The position numbers were made by a program, and so were the translations under genes. The notes under the pieces were generated by a model. The model made no database searches. It was not told the DNA's origin and worked only from the letters and a program-made list of their open reading frames with translations. Positions 19,930-31,604 of a DNA stretch of 64,000 nucleotides are shown here, piece after piece. The first letter of the stretch is position 1; every line of letters starts with the position of its first letter. Source of the DNA: Phoma sp. XZ068 (lineage: Eukaryota > Ascomycota > Dothideomycetes > Pleosporales > Didymellaceae); contig RBKR01000028.1 in assembly GCA_004835665.1 (NCBI GenBank), forward strand, positions 186,001-250,000, in the 5' to 3' direction.

Positions 19930-21647
19930 TCAGCCCAAACATCGTGTACGGTTCCGATCACAATAACTCCTAACGATGTTCACCAACTTCACCCTCGTGC
20001 TCTTCTTATCAAACACCTGCGCATGATCTAGTTCTGGAAACCACAGCACATCCAACCCGTCTCCCTTCCATACCCCTTCCTCCCAGCTCCCCTTTTCGGG
20101 CCTCACACTCTCATTTTCTGTTAGATACGCTTTAACAACCTCCGTGTCGACGATGAGATCTTTTCCACCCAGCACCACAGTTACACGATGGTTACCGATG
20201 TCCTCCTTCCACAAGATGTTCTCACTCCAAAAGAATCGCCGGAAGAGCGTGTGTGAAACCCCCATGTCCTTAGAGGCGAAGTAATAAAGCTGGTGCTCAT
20301 TGGCGTGGATTGGTTTGCGGCAGATCTAATTTAGTGAGGGATGAGTTCAGATTCATCAAAAGGGATATTGGGAGACCCTACAAAGTTGTATGCTACATCT
20401 GGAAGATGTAGCAGAAAAGATACTGGGTCAATAAATAACATTGGCCCGATCTTTTGTGCGATCTGGGGCGTATGAAGGAGATGCGTAGCAATCACGCTCC
20501 CGTAACTTTACACATGATCAATTCTGGTACTACAATAGGTGTGAACGGACAGAGAAAGGGGAAGGAAACACTCACGAATGCGATACCAACACAAAGTTTT
20601 CCCAGTTATGTGCCTTCAATATGCAATCGATTTCCTGACACATTTCTTCTTTCTCTAGCGCCTCGCCTGTAATCCTAAAGCTCACAGACATAATCTCCAC
20701 AGCGATGATACCTATCTCTCCGTCTGATCCGTCCGTTTCATCTTCTAAATTTAACTCGGCCAAGAAATTTATGTAGGGGTAGAGTCCAATGCCGATACCG
20801 TGGATAAAGAGAACAGGAAGTCTAGTTTTGGAAGTGTGTGGACGGTGCCAGTAAGTCAGAGTTTTCGCCAGAGAGCGATGGGGAGTGAGAAGAGTAAATG
20901 GACGCATGGGAAAGACTGCGGGAAACCGAAGGAGAGAAGTCCGATAGAAGTCGAAGGAGTGGTAGCGCATGTAGGCAGACGCTACCGTGTCGACGATAAA
21001 CACACACTATAGGATGAACCAAGGTTAGCGACATGGCTTGTGCCATGGAACGACAAATTGGCGTGCATCTTCCTGCAGAAACTCACCAGGTACCATGTTA
21101 AGCTTCGATGTAACATATCGACCTTGTCAAGGGTCAGTCTAAAGCAGTTTGCATTTCCCCTCCCAGGTTCTATCCTCCTCCCTAACAGCTCTTCTATCTT
21201 CCTAATATACTCCTCTAGCTCTTCATCTTCCATTATATTAGGCTCTCCGGTGTTTAGAAATGCCCACCGAAAGAAGTCCTTAACATTCTCCTGCTTGATC
21301 TCCGATGCCGGAGCGTCCCTAAACCATTTCACTAGATAACGTTCCGGGTCAGGAATATTCTGATGACAGCGCTGGAAAAGCACACGACGCCGTTCGCGAG
21401 AGATGGGTATCGGATGAGTTGCTGCTCTTTGTAGATAGATTTTGCGTGGGTGGTATACAAGGAGGTAAAACGCTGTCTCGAGGGTAGCCCAGACCTGTAG
21501 TATCCAGGAGAGATGGAATGGAGGACAAAAGAGAGAGATGAGACACCAGAGGACACTGAGAGGGGCGATCCAGTGTAAGATGAATATGCAGGCCCGGATG
21601 AAAATGTAGTCCCAGATCGACGTTCCTATCATGTCGGAGATGACCAT
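19930..21647 (-). CDS. Alpha/beta-hydrolase family protein with N-terminal membrane segments
   Basis: Four exons join cleanly in frame: 21647-21087, 21006-20576, 20505-20382 and 20325-19930, with introns of 80, 70 and 56 nt, all GT-AG. The product is 503 aa. The N-terminus has two hydrophobic segments (FIRACIFILHWIAPLSVLW; VWATLETAFYLLVY). The hydrolase fold shows the oxyanion motif LFIHGIGIG, and the nucleophile elbow SHSYGS is built across the second intron. A likely catalytic Asp is in GGKDLIVD and a His in ELDHAQVF. The family is common in ascomycetes but poorly characterised; it is probably a membrane-linked esterase or lipase. An upstream in-frame ATG at 21842 would add 65 residues, but MVISDMIG at 21647 precedes the membrane segment directly. 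No damage seen. Confidence 0.85.
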
Positions 21648-21849
21648 AGATGATGCTTTCGTATTCGGCCAGGTGCGGCGCCAGTATAGGACAGTATCTT
21701 TAAGAGTGATGCCTTTATTGCGTTTGCCCTTTCGTGCAGCGGTTTGTTGTGTTGATGTTGGGAGGGAGGCATGCAACTTTCGATTACGAAAACGTTTCTC
21801 TCCCAACAAATTCTGGGGAACGCTGCTTTCACAAGGTTTCATGTGACAG

Positions 21850-23139
21850 GCGATCGGGATCTGGTCGAAGCTACGGTATCATTATTGTTTTCTTACACAT
21901 CGTGGGTACGATCATTCGCTGGGAAGTAACGAGCTAGCGAGATGCAGGTAAAAGAAACACCATTTTTACAGTGAACTTCCGGAGCACCCTTGTCTCGTTG
22001 GTTGCTTCGGGCGGTGTAAACCCGCAGAATATTTTAGCAGAGATAGACGATAACCTGAGGGCTGCATGCAGCCAAGCCAGCCTGCAGAGGGAACAGGGAG
22101 GAGAGGTCTGAACGGACGAAGCTGTCGCAACGCATTGCGACCGAAGTTCCTTTGGCAGCAGTCGGCGACTGTGGTCATCTGGCTGTCCTGTCGCCCTGCC
22201 GCCTTTTGCTATCGTTCCCGGCAGTGCTGGTCTGCTGCGAGGAGTGCTTTCTCGAGGGTGACTGCCGTACTGGCTTCGGCAGCAGGACGTGCATTGATGC
22301 TACTCGATGCGCTGTGTGCTGCAAGACGCGCTAGCTGCACCTCGGTCTCAGCGCTAAAACTGCTATCTCGATTATGACGAATGCCTTGTGCTCTCAGCAA
22401 TTTTGAGCACTTTTCGTCTGAAGCTGCGTGCGGTTCAGGGTCCGCGCCATGATTCTGCCCGCAGCATGCGGGACCGTTCTGCCCCAGAATGACGTTCTCA
22501 GCACTATCAACACCATACGTATGTAGCGATGAATGATGCGCTCTATGTCTTGGGATCTAAACTGGAGACCCGTCAGCCGTCGTCTCTCATGTGAGATCTC
22601 CATTGCTCCGATCAGATCGAGCCACTTCCGTAATTGCGACATTTCCTGGCATACTCGACTAGTGTCTACTGCGGCTCGCCATTTGCGTGATGGACCAGTC
22701 TATCTCGGCCGCAGACATGCGGTACGACGAAAACGGCCCCCGCAAGAGCCCAGCGCGGTGGACGTTGCTAGGATCCCTCAGGATCCGCGTTCGGCCTAGA
22801 TCATTCACTACACCAAAAGCATTTGCCGTAGCCAAAGCGCAAACTATATCACTGCAAGTGCATCCCAATGCCGCTCCCCACGCGCGGCGGCATAAAGTCT
22901 GCATCTGTGGCGCCCTTGCATCCTCTCTCCTACGCCCGTCCCCATTCCTTGCGAAGCCACAACAACACGCCGCCCCGCACTCTCCTTGTTCCCTCGCGCC
23001 CACCCCCGTTGCTCCTGTACAAAACGGCCGTCGCCGCCCACGGCCGCATGTCGAGCCCGCCAGCAGGATTCTTGAGGAGAGAGGTCTTGGTCCGCTATAC
23101 ACGCACTCATCGCGAGGCCATTGAGCCCGCGCAGGCACA
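21850..23139. other. Intergenic stretch upstream of the split gene at 23.14 kb
   Basis: Short frames on both strands between 22.0 and 22.7 kb show no domain I can name. From about 22.9 to 23.1 kb the plus strand is C- and CT-rich, as in fungal promoters, and leads into the ATG at 23140. Confidence 0.4.
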
Positions 23140-23419
23140 ATGACAAATGTTATGGCGCCCACAGGAAAGATGTTGTCGCAGCATGCCCCGCTCCATCCGT
23201 CCGCCTCACAGGCTTCGTTCTTCGACTCCAACCAGGCCCCGTTTGCCGTGCGCAGGAACAGCTACTCTTTTTCCGACCTGCGCTCATCGTTGAACTCGTC
23301 GTGGTCCTCGTCGATCCGGTCGACGCCTGCAAGTAGCTTGTCGCTCGACACCAAGTCGGAGGACGAGTTGAGCAGCAGTGATGGTGAAGGCCTCGCCTAT
23401 CCCGCCTACTGGGTGGCCA
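23140..23419 (+). pseudogene. First exon of a host gene interrupted by LINE copy 3
   Basis: An ATG-initiated frame of about 93 codons has a Ser-rich regulatory-protein composition (RRNSYSFSDLRSSLNSSW; SEDELSSSDGEG) and a CT-rich leader. RRNSYS resembles a basophilic kinase site. The frame runs straight into the 5' leader of LINE copy 3 after AYPAYW. I could not find its continuation beyond the LINE tail at 29433. The family is unknown. Confidence 0.5.
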
Positions 23420-23564
23420 CCGAACACCAATCTTTTGATTTTGGGGCCACCCTCTCAGAGGCCCTAAAAATCCCATCAACTGAACAAGCTCACTGCGCTG
23501 ATTCGGGGAGTACCTCTAACGTCCACCTAGCCCCCTGCGCTACCGCGCAAAGGAGCTTGCCAGG

Positions 23565-25176
23565 ATGGCAGAGTCTCCCTCCTCCCAGCACACAGGGTCC
23601 CCAGACTATGAGATCCCTCAGCAGCTTTATGCATGCGCCCCAAGACGGCCCCAGGAGAACGTGCACCATCACGCACCCCTTCTGAGCAGCCAGAACCCCG
23701 GTGGGGGCGCTCCCAAACCTCGAGTCTCTGATGCCGTTCAACGCCACATCACTGAGACGCAGAAAATTGCCCAGCTCTGGAACACCATTACTACCGCCTT
23801 CGCAGCAGCTGTAGACCAGCATGCCGAGAGCTACACTAACCCGCAAGAAGCCAAAATTGCCGAGGAGCTGCAGCAGAAAGTCATAAGGGCGCTGACCTCC
23901 CTCTCCCCAAGCAACTCCCCCCCTAGCTCCCGCTGGAGCAGCGACACCGGTCACAGCGACCCCAGCAGCCAAGAGTCAGGACGCCTCTCTTGGGCGGACG
24001 TAGCCAGAGACCCCCAAACCTCAGATAGGGGTGGCAGCCGGCCCCTGATCCCTGCTAGGGCCCGGCCGGGCCCGCCAGCTAAGCCAAAAGAAGACAATCG
24101 AATCTTCATAGCCATCTCTGACCCAGCAATGCGACTGCAACAACCCTCACCCTTTGCGGTAAGGCAGGCAGTATGCAAGAGCATAGAAGGAATTACTCTC
24201 AAAGACATACCTGCTGCATCGCCAATCAACACAGGCTGGGCAATCACCCCAGCTAACAGGTCAATCCGGGACCGACTTATGACCCAAGAAAACAAGGAAC
24301 TTCTAGTAAGAGCGTTAGACGGAGACGCGGTGAGGATCCCCGAACGCTGGATCAACTACGCTGTACAAGGAGTACCCAGCTCTTTCCGGACCCTAGATGG
24401 CACAGATCTACCGACTACTACCCAGCTAATAGAGGAAGAGGTTTTCTCACAAACAGGCAAGCAGCCGGTCAGCTGCAGGACCTCCACGGCATGGGGCGAA
24501 CCAGAATGGCCTCACCACCTGGATTGTCTCATACAAGGAGCCGGTCCGCTCCTTCCGAACCATACAGCGACACAACCCAGGCTGCCAGGGCTACTGTAAC
24601 GCTGCCCGATGCACCCAGGTAGCCCGCTGCGTACACTGCGGAGACCGCACAGATAGACACCAAGGACAGTATGGGGATAGTTGCCCCCACAAAGCCGTGT
24701 GCGCCAACTGTCACGGACCACACCCAGCTAGCCACGCCAACTGCCCTGCTGCACCTCGCCGGGTCAACGGCCACATCACCAAGCCTACAAGGACCGAACT
24801 AAAGGCTATCCGTCGCGCAGGCAAAATAGCACAGCAGCACCTATACAGGAGAGTTGAAGAGACCCTTCGGCAGGCTACACTTCAGCCTGAGACTACTCCT
24901 CGAGAGGCATCGGAGACATTGCCTCCCCACCCTCCCACTCAGAGGCAAGGAGGAGACAGCAGGGCTCCACTTCCTACAACCACTGCCTCCTATGCATCCT
25001 CCTCGACTACTGGCAGAGAAAAGAGACCAAGGCGGGCCGCCACAGGCCAGAGAAGCCTTAATGTAGGACAACTGTCTGCCGGCAGCATTCGTCCACAATC
25101 AACCATCCACACTGACCCGTCCACCTCAGAGAGGGAAGACGCCAGCATGAGCGACGATCCTCCGTCGACATGCTAG
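23565..25176 (+). pseudogene. LINE ORF1, copy 3, deleted and frameshifted
   Basis: It matches copy 2 ORF1 from MAESPSSQHTGSPD to QPVSCR (about 24480). The frame then shifts and about 50 nt covering the LFGISEYSKVINKH part is missing before RHNPGCQGYC. The last 160 codons (24697-25176), with the third knuckle and basic C-terminus, are open in the original frame. The copy would not give a full ORF1 protein. Confidence 0.85.
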
Positions 25177-28100
25177 AACACCCTTACAACATCCCAGCCT
25201 GTAACAGGCATCCACAGCCCAGCTTGCAGAGCAAACCACTCCGCGTATGCTGGGCCAATGTTAGCAGATGCTCACCCTGGCACATCACAATACTGGAGGT
25301 GGCCTTTCAGAAGGGCATAGATGTTGTGTGTGTTCAAGAGCCCTTCACGTGTGCCAACTCCAGAACTTCCACCCACCCTGGCTTCATACACCTAGCACCT
25401 ATCAGCACCTGGGACACTCCTAACGCACCAGGCTCAGCCCGCCCTAGGGTGATGACCTACATCCGCAAAGGACACCATCTACGATACCAGGCTAGGGAGA
25501 GCCTCAACCACCCAGACATGCTATGGGCTGTGGTGAATGGAGTCGCGATACTCAACTGCTACAGACAGCCACACACCCCGCATGTTATCCAATACGTCAC
25601 ACATCTTATACCCCCTGAACTCTGTCTTGTAGGAGGAGACTTTAACGCTAGACATGAATCCTTTGAGCCTACTGTCACTGCAGCCAACGGAGGTGTGGAG
25701 CTAGCTAGATGGGCTGCTAGCGCCTCTATGGACTACATTGGTGTGCCGGGACAGCCAACACACTGCGCCGGCCATGTCCTTGACCTTACCTTCTCTAACG
25801 TACCATTTGCCCAGTCTGCTGTTGATGCTAGCATGCACAGCGGCTCAGACCATGAGACAATAGTAACCTCTGTCCCTATCTCCACTCCAGGCACTCCGCA
25901 TCTAGAACAGTACCACTACAGAGTCCCAGAGGCAAGCCTACCTAAGTTCAGTGGGCTGGTAGAAATAGGTGTCCAGAGCATCCCAGACCCGCTTTCAACA
26001 CAGGATGCAGCACAGCTAGATGAATGCGTCACGCTGCTCACAGAGACTGTACAGCACTCTGTACAGACAGCAGGCAAGCTCGACCGCAAGGAAGGCCGCG
26101 CTGCACCATGGTGGACCAGGGAGTGCAAAACTGCCTACCAGGCCTACAAACATTCTAGACAGCTCTGCTCTGGCAATCTACTAGAGGTGAGACAGGCCTT
26201 TAAGACTACAGTCAGACAGGCTAAGAGACAGTACTGGAGGCATGTCATCGACAATGCCAAAGATGACAAGGACCTGTTCAAGATCATTGCCTGGCACAAG
26301 CTTACACCAGAGAACCAGGACACTCCTCTGGTAGTGAATAACATGACGATATCAGACCCCCTAGAAAAGGCAGAGGCTCTCAGAGAGGAAGTCCTCAACC
26401 GGTACACAGCAGAGGATGACCTCAGGCACTACCCAGACCAGGAGAATGCAGATACCCTCCCGTGGAGCACACACATCTCAGTGGAGGAAACTGAACGAAA
26501 CACGATAGGGGTCTCAAGCACCTCACCAGGCACTGATCGCTCTACTGTGCGACTACTCCGTGCCTGCTGGGCTCAGGTTGGGGAACTCGTACGAAGAATC
26601 TTCCAGCGATGCCTTGAGCTTAACCACTTCCCAGCACAGTGGAAGCTTGCAGAGGTGGCAATGATACCTAAGACGGGGAGGACTGACCGAACGTCGCCCC
26701 GCTCCTGGAGACCTATAGCGCTTCTCTCTTGCATTGGAAAAGGACTTGAACGAACAGTAGCCAGAAGAATCGCGTGGACGGCCATGACACACAAGATCCT
26801 CAGCCCCCAGCATGGCGGCGCGCTTCCAAAACGCTCTGCAGCAGACCTCACTGCAGCGTTCACCCACGACACTGAAGCAGCATGGGTACTTGGAAAGCAT
26901 GTCACTATGGTTACCCTAGATGTCCAAGGCGCCTTTGATGCCCTCCTCAAGAACCGCCTGCTACACCGGATGGCCCAACAGGGCTGGCCACAAAGGACCA
27001 TACTCTTTGTAGCCTCATTCCTCACTGACCGGAGGGTCCAAGTCCGCCTTGGCCAGGTCACCACCCCTAGCTACCCTGTCGCCTGTGGCACACCCCAAGG
27101 CTCGCCTCTCTCTCCTGTCCTATACACACTGTACCTAGCCGAGCTACTATCCATGGACACAGAACGGAGGTTCGGGTACGCTGATGATATATGCCTATAC
27201 CGGGCCTCACACTCTATGGACGACAATGTCGAGCTCCTAGCATCAGACCTGAGGCAGATCAGAGCATGGGGCGAGGCGAACAAGGTCACCTTTGCTCCAG
27301 AAAAGCAGGAAATGATACACCTGACCAGACAGCGGAGCAGCTACGCACCACCCTGTGTTGTAGATGAGCAGCTCACAATCCATCCAATCCTCCCTGGTGG
27401 AGAGCACTGCCAGCCAGCCCTGCGGTGGCTAGGAATATGGTTTGACCGCAGACTAACCTTCAGACGACATGTAGCCACACGCGCTGCAAAAGCTGCTAAG
27501 GTGGCCTATCATATCCGCAGTCTAGCTAGGACTACCTATGGACCACCGGCCAACTCCCTCCGCAAGGCTACTATTGCCTGTGTGTACCCATCACTCCTGT
27601 ATGGGACTGATTGCTGGTACAGAGGCCGCACCAAACCGCCACGAGCACTTCAGCCTGGCAGGCCGCTAGAGGTCAGCGCCTATGTTGGATGGCACATGGC
27701 CGCTATAGACAAGACACTAGCCATAGCAGCAAGGGGCATCCTCCCAGTGTGGAGGACGACCCCCACTGCCACACTTTTCCGAGACGCCGGATTACCGTCC
27801 GCAGCAGTAGCGCTGGAGGAAGCCAAACTCAGATTTGCAACCCACCTACGCACTATAGACGCAGATCACCCTCTTACTAGCCGTACGGTGGTCCATAAAG
27901 TAAACAGAGGCAAGGGAGCTGGACAACCCCAGCGAGTCCGGACCAAAGTCCAGCAGCTAGGATCTCTTCTGCCAGAGATCCCTAGGACAACACTAACAGC
28001 TCCTCACTACTCAACTGGCTGCCGAACCGACCCAACGCTCGGCATAAACAAGAAGACTGCAGCCACGGCTTTCAATGAATGGTGGGCTCAGCTCTCGCCA

Positions 28101-29003
28101 ATAGATGTCACTATCTTCTCAGATGGCTCTAAACAGTACACAAAAGAAGGAGAAAAGCGGGTTACCTACGGCTTTGCAGTCTATCAGAACAGAAAGCAAC
28201 TGCAGACTGGACGCGGCTCACTCCACTCTACCTCGCACGTCTTTGACGCTGAGGCAATCGGAGCGTGGAGAGGCCTCCAGCACACTATAAGGCAACCAGC
28301 GCTCCGCACCCGTCGAATCTGGCTGTGCATAGACAGCACCTCAGTGATATGGTGCCTCAGGGGCGACGCACCCCCTACCTCTCAATGGGCCTTCCTGGAG
28401 TGCCACGGTGCCATGGAGACACACGACGTCTCTATCAAATGGGCCCCGGGACACCTAGGCATTGAAGGAAATGAGGCAGCAGACAGGCTAGCCAACCTGG
28501 AAGCCCAGCACCCATCACCCCCGACTGGAAAAGCCGCTATACCTACACTCTCAGGCATCAAGACAATAGCCCACAAGACATTACGACACACACAACAGAC
28601 CTGGTGGTCTGACAAGAAGACCAAGCTCTCAAAATGGTACAAGAGCTGGGAGTTAGACTATGCACCACACAGCGGTCCAAAAGAGCTAGACCTACCAAGA
28701 GATGTCCTAGCCAGACTACTTTCTATCCGGACCAGACACGGGGATTTCGCCTGGTACCACCGAAAGTACAACCACAAGGATGCAAACCTCATTTGCTCAT
28801 GCAGACTGGACAAGACACCAGAGCACCTCGCGCTTTGCCGGAAGACCCTAGGGACCTTTAGCAGATGGCCACTACGACCGCCTATACCACCATCCAGCCA
28901 GGCTGATGGCCTAGCGTATACTGCAACACTAGTAGGAGATCCAGAGGCCCTTGAAGCCTTTGTTAGACTCACACAGTACTACACCAGGATCTGTCCTCGC
29001 TAG
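25170..29003 (+). CDS. LINE ORF2 polyprotein, copy 3 (intact)
   Basis: A 1277-aa open frame, very close to copy 2, with endonuclease (VCVQEPF, GGDFNARHESF, SGSDHETIV), reverse transcriptase (CGTPQGSPLSP, FGYADDICLY) and RNase H (VTIFSDGSKQY, FDAEAIGAW, CIDSTSVIW, GNEAADRLANL). In the first RNase H motif SKQY replaces SEQY, but the catalytic Asp remains. Start and ORF1 stop overlap in ATGCTAG. The enzyme looks competent although its own ORF1 is broken. Confidence 0.94.
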   Translation: MLEHPYNIPACNRHPQPSLQSKPLRVCWANVSRCSPWHITILEVAFQKGIDVVCVQEPFTCANSRTSTHPGFIHLAPISTWDTPNAPGSARPRVMTYIRKGHHLRYQARESLNHPDMLWAVVNGVAILNCYRQPHTPHVIQYVTHLIPPELCLVGGDFNARHESFEPTVTAANGGVELARWAASASMDYIGVPGQPTHCAGHVLDLTFSNVPFAQSAVDASMHSGSDHETIVTSVPISTPGTPHLEQYHYRVPEASLPKFSGLVEIGVQSIPDPLSTQDAAQLDECVTLLTETVQHSVQTAGKLDRKEGRAAPWWTRECKTAYQAYKHSRQLCSGNLLEVRQAFKTTVRQAKRQYWRHVIDNAKDDKDLFKIIAWHKLTPENQDTPLVVNNMTISDPLEKAEALREEVLNRYTAEDDLRHYPDQENADTLPWSTHISVEETERNTIGVSSTSPGTDRSTVRLLRACWAQVGELVRRIFQRCLELNHFPAQWKLAEVAMIPKTGRTDRTSPRSWRPIALLSCIGKGLERTVARRIAWTAMTHKILSPQHGGALPKRSAADLTAAFTHDTEAAWVLGKHVTMVTLDVQGAFDALLKNRLLHRMAQQGWPQRTILFVASFLTDRRVQVRLGQVTTPSYPVACGTPQGSPLSPVLYTLYLAELLSMDTERRFGYADDICLYRASHSMDDNVELLASDLRQIRAWGEANKVTFAPEKQEMIHLTRQRSSYAPPCVVDEQLTIHPILPGGEHCQPALRWLGIWFDRRLTFRRHVATRAAKAAKVAYHIRSLARTTYGPPANSLRKATIACVYPSLLYGTDCWYRGRTKPPRALQPGRPLEVSAYVGWHMAAIDKTLAIAARGILPVWRTTPTATLFRDAGLPSAAVALEEAKLRFATHLRTIDADHPLTSRTVVHKVNRGKGAGQPQRVRTKVQQLGSLLPEIPRTTLTAPHYSTGCRTDPTLGINKKTAATAFNEWWAQLSPIDVTIFSDGSKQYTKEGEKRVTYGFAVYQNRKQLQTGRGSLHSTSHVFDAEAIGAWRGLQHTIRQPALRTRRIWLCIDSTSVIWCLRGDAPPTSQWAFLECHGAMETHDVSIKWAPGHLGIEGNEAADRLANLEAQHPSPPTGKAAIPTLSGIKTIAHKTLRHTQQTWWSDKKTKLSKWYKSWELDYAPHSGPKELDLPRDVLARLLSIRTRHGDFAWYHRKYNHKDANLICSCRLDKTPEHLALCRKTLGTFSRWPLRPPIPPSSQADGLAYTATLVGDPEALEAFVRLTQYYTRICPR

Positions 29004-29104
29004 CTCTTGCAGCGGTGCAACAGCAACAGACAATGCAGCACCCAGCAGAACTAGGTCCAGCACCATAGCTGCAACACTCCCCACCCCTCTTCCTCTCTCT
29101 CTTC

Positions 29105-29106
29105 CC

Positions 29107-29137
<31 letters not shown>

Positions 29138-29140
29138 ACA

Positions 29141-29184
<44 letters not shown>
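29105..29184. repeat. C-run and CA/CT microsatellite in LINE 3' UTR
   Basis: About 19 C, then CA repeats, then CT repeats to 29184. It corresponds to the GA/GT repeat of copy 2 in reverse orientation; the long C run is specific to this copy. Confidence 0.95.
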
Positions 29185-29187
<3 letters not shown>

Positions 29188-29433
29188 CACATGGATGCCT
29201 CAAAATGCAAGGAAATCACCTAATGTACATACACCGCTCAGCCTCCCCAACTGGAAGGGGAGCTGTAGTTCTGAAATGGTAGCAATACCCGCGCAGGCAA
29301 GAAATGCTTTCTAAGGTAGTGTGTCAGCACAGTAATTCCATAGCTTAGCACGTCGTATATGCCCTTCGGGAGGCGAGATGGTGGACTTAATCCCCATCAA
29401 CAGACGTAAAATGAATACCAACCAACCAACCAA

Positions 29434-30205
29434 TCCAGGCTGTACCATCCCAGCCGCACAGGAGAGTACCACACACAGCCATTCCTTGTTCGCGCGTTGT
29501 CTAGCATCGTGCAGTAGAACTTCTAGATGTGACTCCAGCCCGTTCTTGGCCTGCGCGCAAGACTGCCCCGCGCCTCGCCGCGGGCCCTTAAACCCAGGCC
29601 GCGAACTAAGAATAGAAACGACAGCAGAAATAGGACCGATTTCAGGCAGCCCAAAGGCCGTAACTTTCTTCTGCTGTGTCTCTGTCCTAGTTACGAGACC
29701 GGTCCATACCAATTCGCTTAAGTTACTTTGTTTACCAGTTCACCCCAAGCTTAGGATCAAGGAGAAGGTGCTTGTTTTTGCTAACGTGTACGAATCAACA
29801 AACTTTTAACGCGTAACTTCGGAAGCCATCTTGGTTCCAATCTATGTGGTTTTTATGCTTAGGGTTACCTAAACATCACGGCGGCTGAATCAATAATACG
29901 TGTAACGGGAGCTGGGGTGTATCTATATATCAAGAGCTTCTCGCCCGTCAATGCAGTTGGTCTTTTCTCAATGAATTGTTTCAACAGGCAGCCAGCAGTC
30001 AACATTGACGGACTGACCAGAAAATATCCTACACAGGCACAGAAAGATACGTAAAAGACAACCCGTGGTGACGTAGTAACTTGTCTCAGCACATTCTCAA
30101 CGTGCAGCCTCGGATGAGACATGTCTAGGGAGGGGGTCATAGGCGGTCATATTCGAAAATCTAAGACAGCTGCATGCGGTTATTTTTGTCAAGCTGACAC
30201 GTGCC
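29434..30205. other. Intergenic stretch right of LINE copy 3
   Basis: It begins with the LINE flank TCCAGGCTGTACC. A short minus-strand frame at 29865-30140 has some hydrophobic residues but no recognisable domain. Confidence 0.4.
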
Positions 30206-30481
30206 TTGGTATTCTGTTTGCGGCATGTATTCACTAAGTGGATCAAATTTGCATGGTGGGGTGGTAAATTTATAGAGAAGATGCGTTCTCTCGAAAACAT
30301 CGATCTGTTTTCAGAGTATGTATCAACTATTGCGCGACCGGAGAACAAGATCAGGTCTAGACTCTCCCGCATTCAACGAACACAAGGCCATGTTTCGAAA
30401 CGTTGTTATATAACTGCATTCCACCTAATAGCTAAGAATGTAGACCAATCTCCATCTCAAGAGACTCATAAACCTTCTACC

Positions 30482-31604
30482 ATGACGGAGCCGAATGAAT
30501 ATGTCCCAACATCCAAACCTCCTGGCAAGCTGCACCATACAATACCTCACCATAGCACTATGCTGAACATGTTTACGCACAAGAGGAAACAATCAAACGA
30601 GAAGCGGGACAGTGTGTCTTCACATCCGCCCCCACAGCCATGGTCGTTAACTGCTCAACTTCCCTCCATTTCTGGAGTCTATGGATCTCATTCTGATGCA
30701 GCGATCCAAGCAGACTTTTTCGATCTTTACCAATCGACCCTCGCCCATGTTCGTAAATTCTATACTTCGGAAACAACCCAGATAAGCATCCCACAAGCGA
30801 TGGTTGAGCATGCTACCGCCGGTGCAGCCATTCCCTGGCGTCAAGTCCAATTCCTCCTAGAAGATGGAAAGTCAAGACAGGGACTGTTAGCGTTGTGTAT
30901 CGGGCGGACTATTTTGAGCAGGTGTTTATTGCTCAGAGTCGGAGTGGGTGGTAGCCCTGGTGCTACCTTTCTACCTCCGGAGATTGTGGAGTGTTTTCAG
31001 AGCTTCTCCATCGGACATGGCCTAATAGGGGTAGAAGCAGATGAGAATTCCAAGCGCAAGTTCTCCTTTACGACAAGCTAGTAAAATATATGGATTTGCG
31101 TTAATGCATAGTTTAGAACAGCTCGCAATGCTGTCCCACTGGAAGCAGACTTCGGCCGCCCTGATGCACTCGACCTACGTCACGAACGCCTTCTCCATTA
31201 TCGACTCTCGCGCGATGAATGTTGAACGCGCTCTTGTGGACCTGGATACCTTACTTAAGGTGTACGCAAATTCTCACTCTGATGCCCGGCTTTCGGATCT
31301 TAGGGAGGTTTTAAGGAAGGGTGCTAAATTGGCCTTCACCCTATTCGGACAGCCAGGCTTCTGGCGATTCGATTGGACAGGCGAATGGGATATAGACGAC
31401 ATAGGGAGGGAAAAAGTACTTGGAGCCGCAACGTCAATGGCAGAGGGACGAAAAACTAGCATCGGAAGTACTCCTAATGCGGTAGCCCTCTCGGAGATAG
31501 TAGCCTGGCCTGCACTTCTGCGCGTGACGGATAGTGAAGGGAATAAGATTCAAGGGGGGGCTAGGATATTGGCGAAGAATATCTACCTGAGTGAGTTCTT
31601 TTAA
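30482..31604 (+). CDS. Unrecognised fungal conserved-looking protein, two blocks
   Basis: Block 1 (ATG 30482 to stop 31081) starts MTEPNEYVPTSKPPGK, then has a helical region (DLYQSTLAHVRKFYTSETTQ) and a WRQVQFLLEDG motif. Block 2 (in another frame, about 31100-31604) has SHWKQTSAALMHSTYVTNAF, LDTLLKVYA, LREVLRKGAKLAFTLFGQP and FWRFDW, and ends YLSEFF. The layout, with a late helical segment ending in a Trp-rich motif, is that of a widespread ascomycete hypothetical family without known function. The two blocks are separated by a frame change near 31.06-31.11 kb. A small intron is possible (acceptor ATGCATAG at about 31113), but no good donor was found, so a frameshift is equally likely. Confidence 0.5.

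Larger units (their letters stand above)
23420..29433 (+). mobile_element. LINE copy 3 (Tad1-like), near full length
   Basis: The plus-strand element starts at CCGAACACC (23420), carries ORF1 (broken) and ORF2 (intact), a 3' UTR with C, CA and CT runs, and ends in four CCAA units (29418-29433). The 3' UTR between 29190 and 29415 matches the reverse of copy 2 (7435-7660) almost base for base. No clear target duplication is seen: sequence left of 23420 and right of 29433 differ. Confidence 0.92.

Noticed and set aside
22066..22642. Arg/Ser/Ala-rich frames on both strands at 22.0-22.6 kb
   Set aside because: No domain, no conserved motif, and mutually overlapping; could not be supported as genes.
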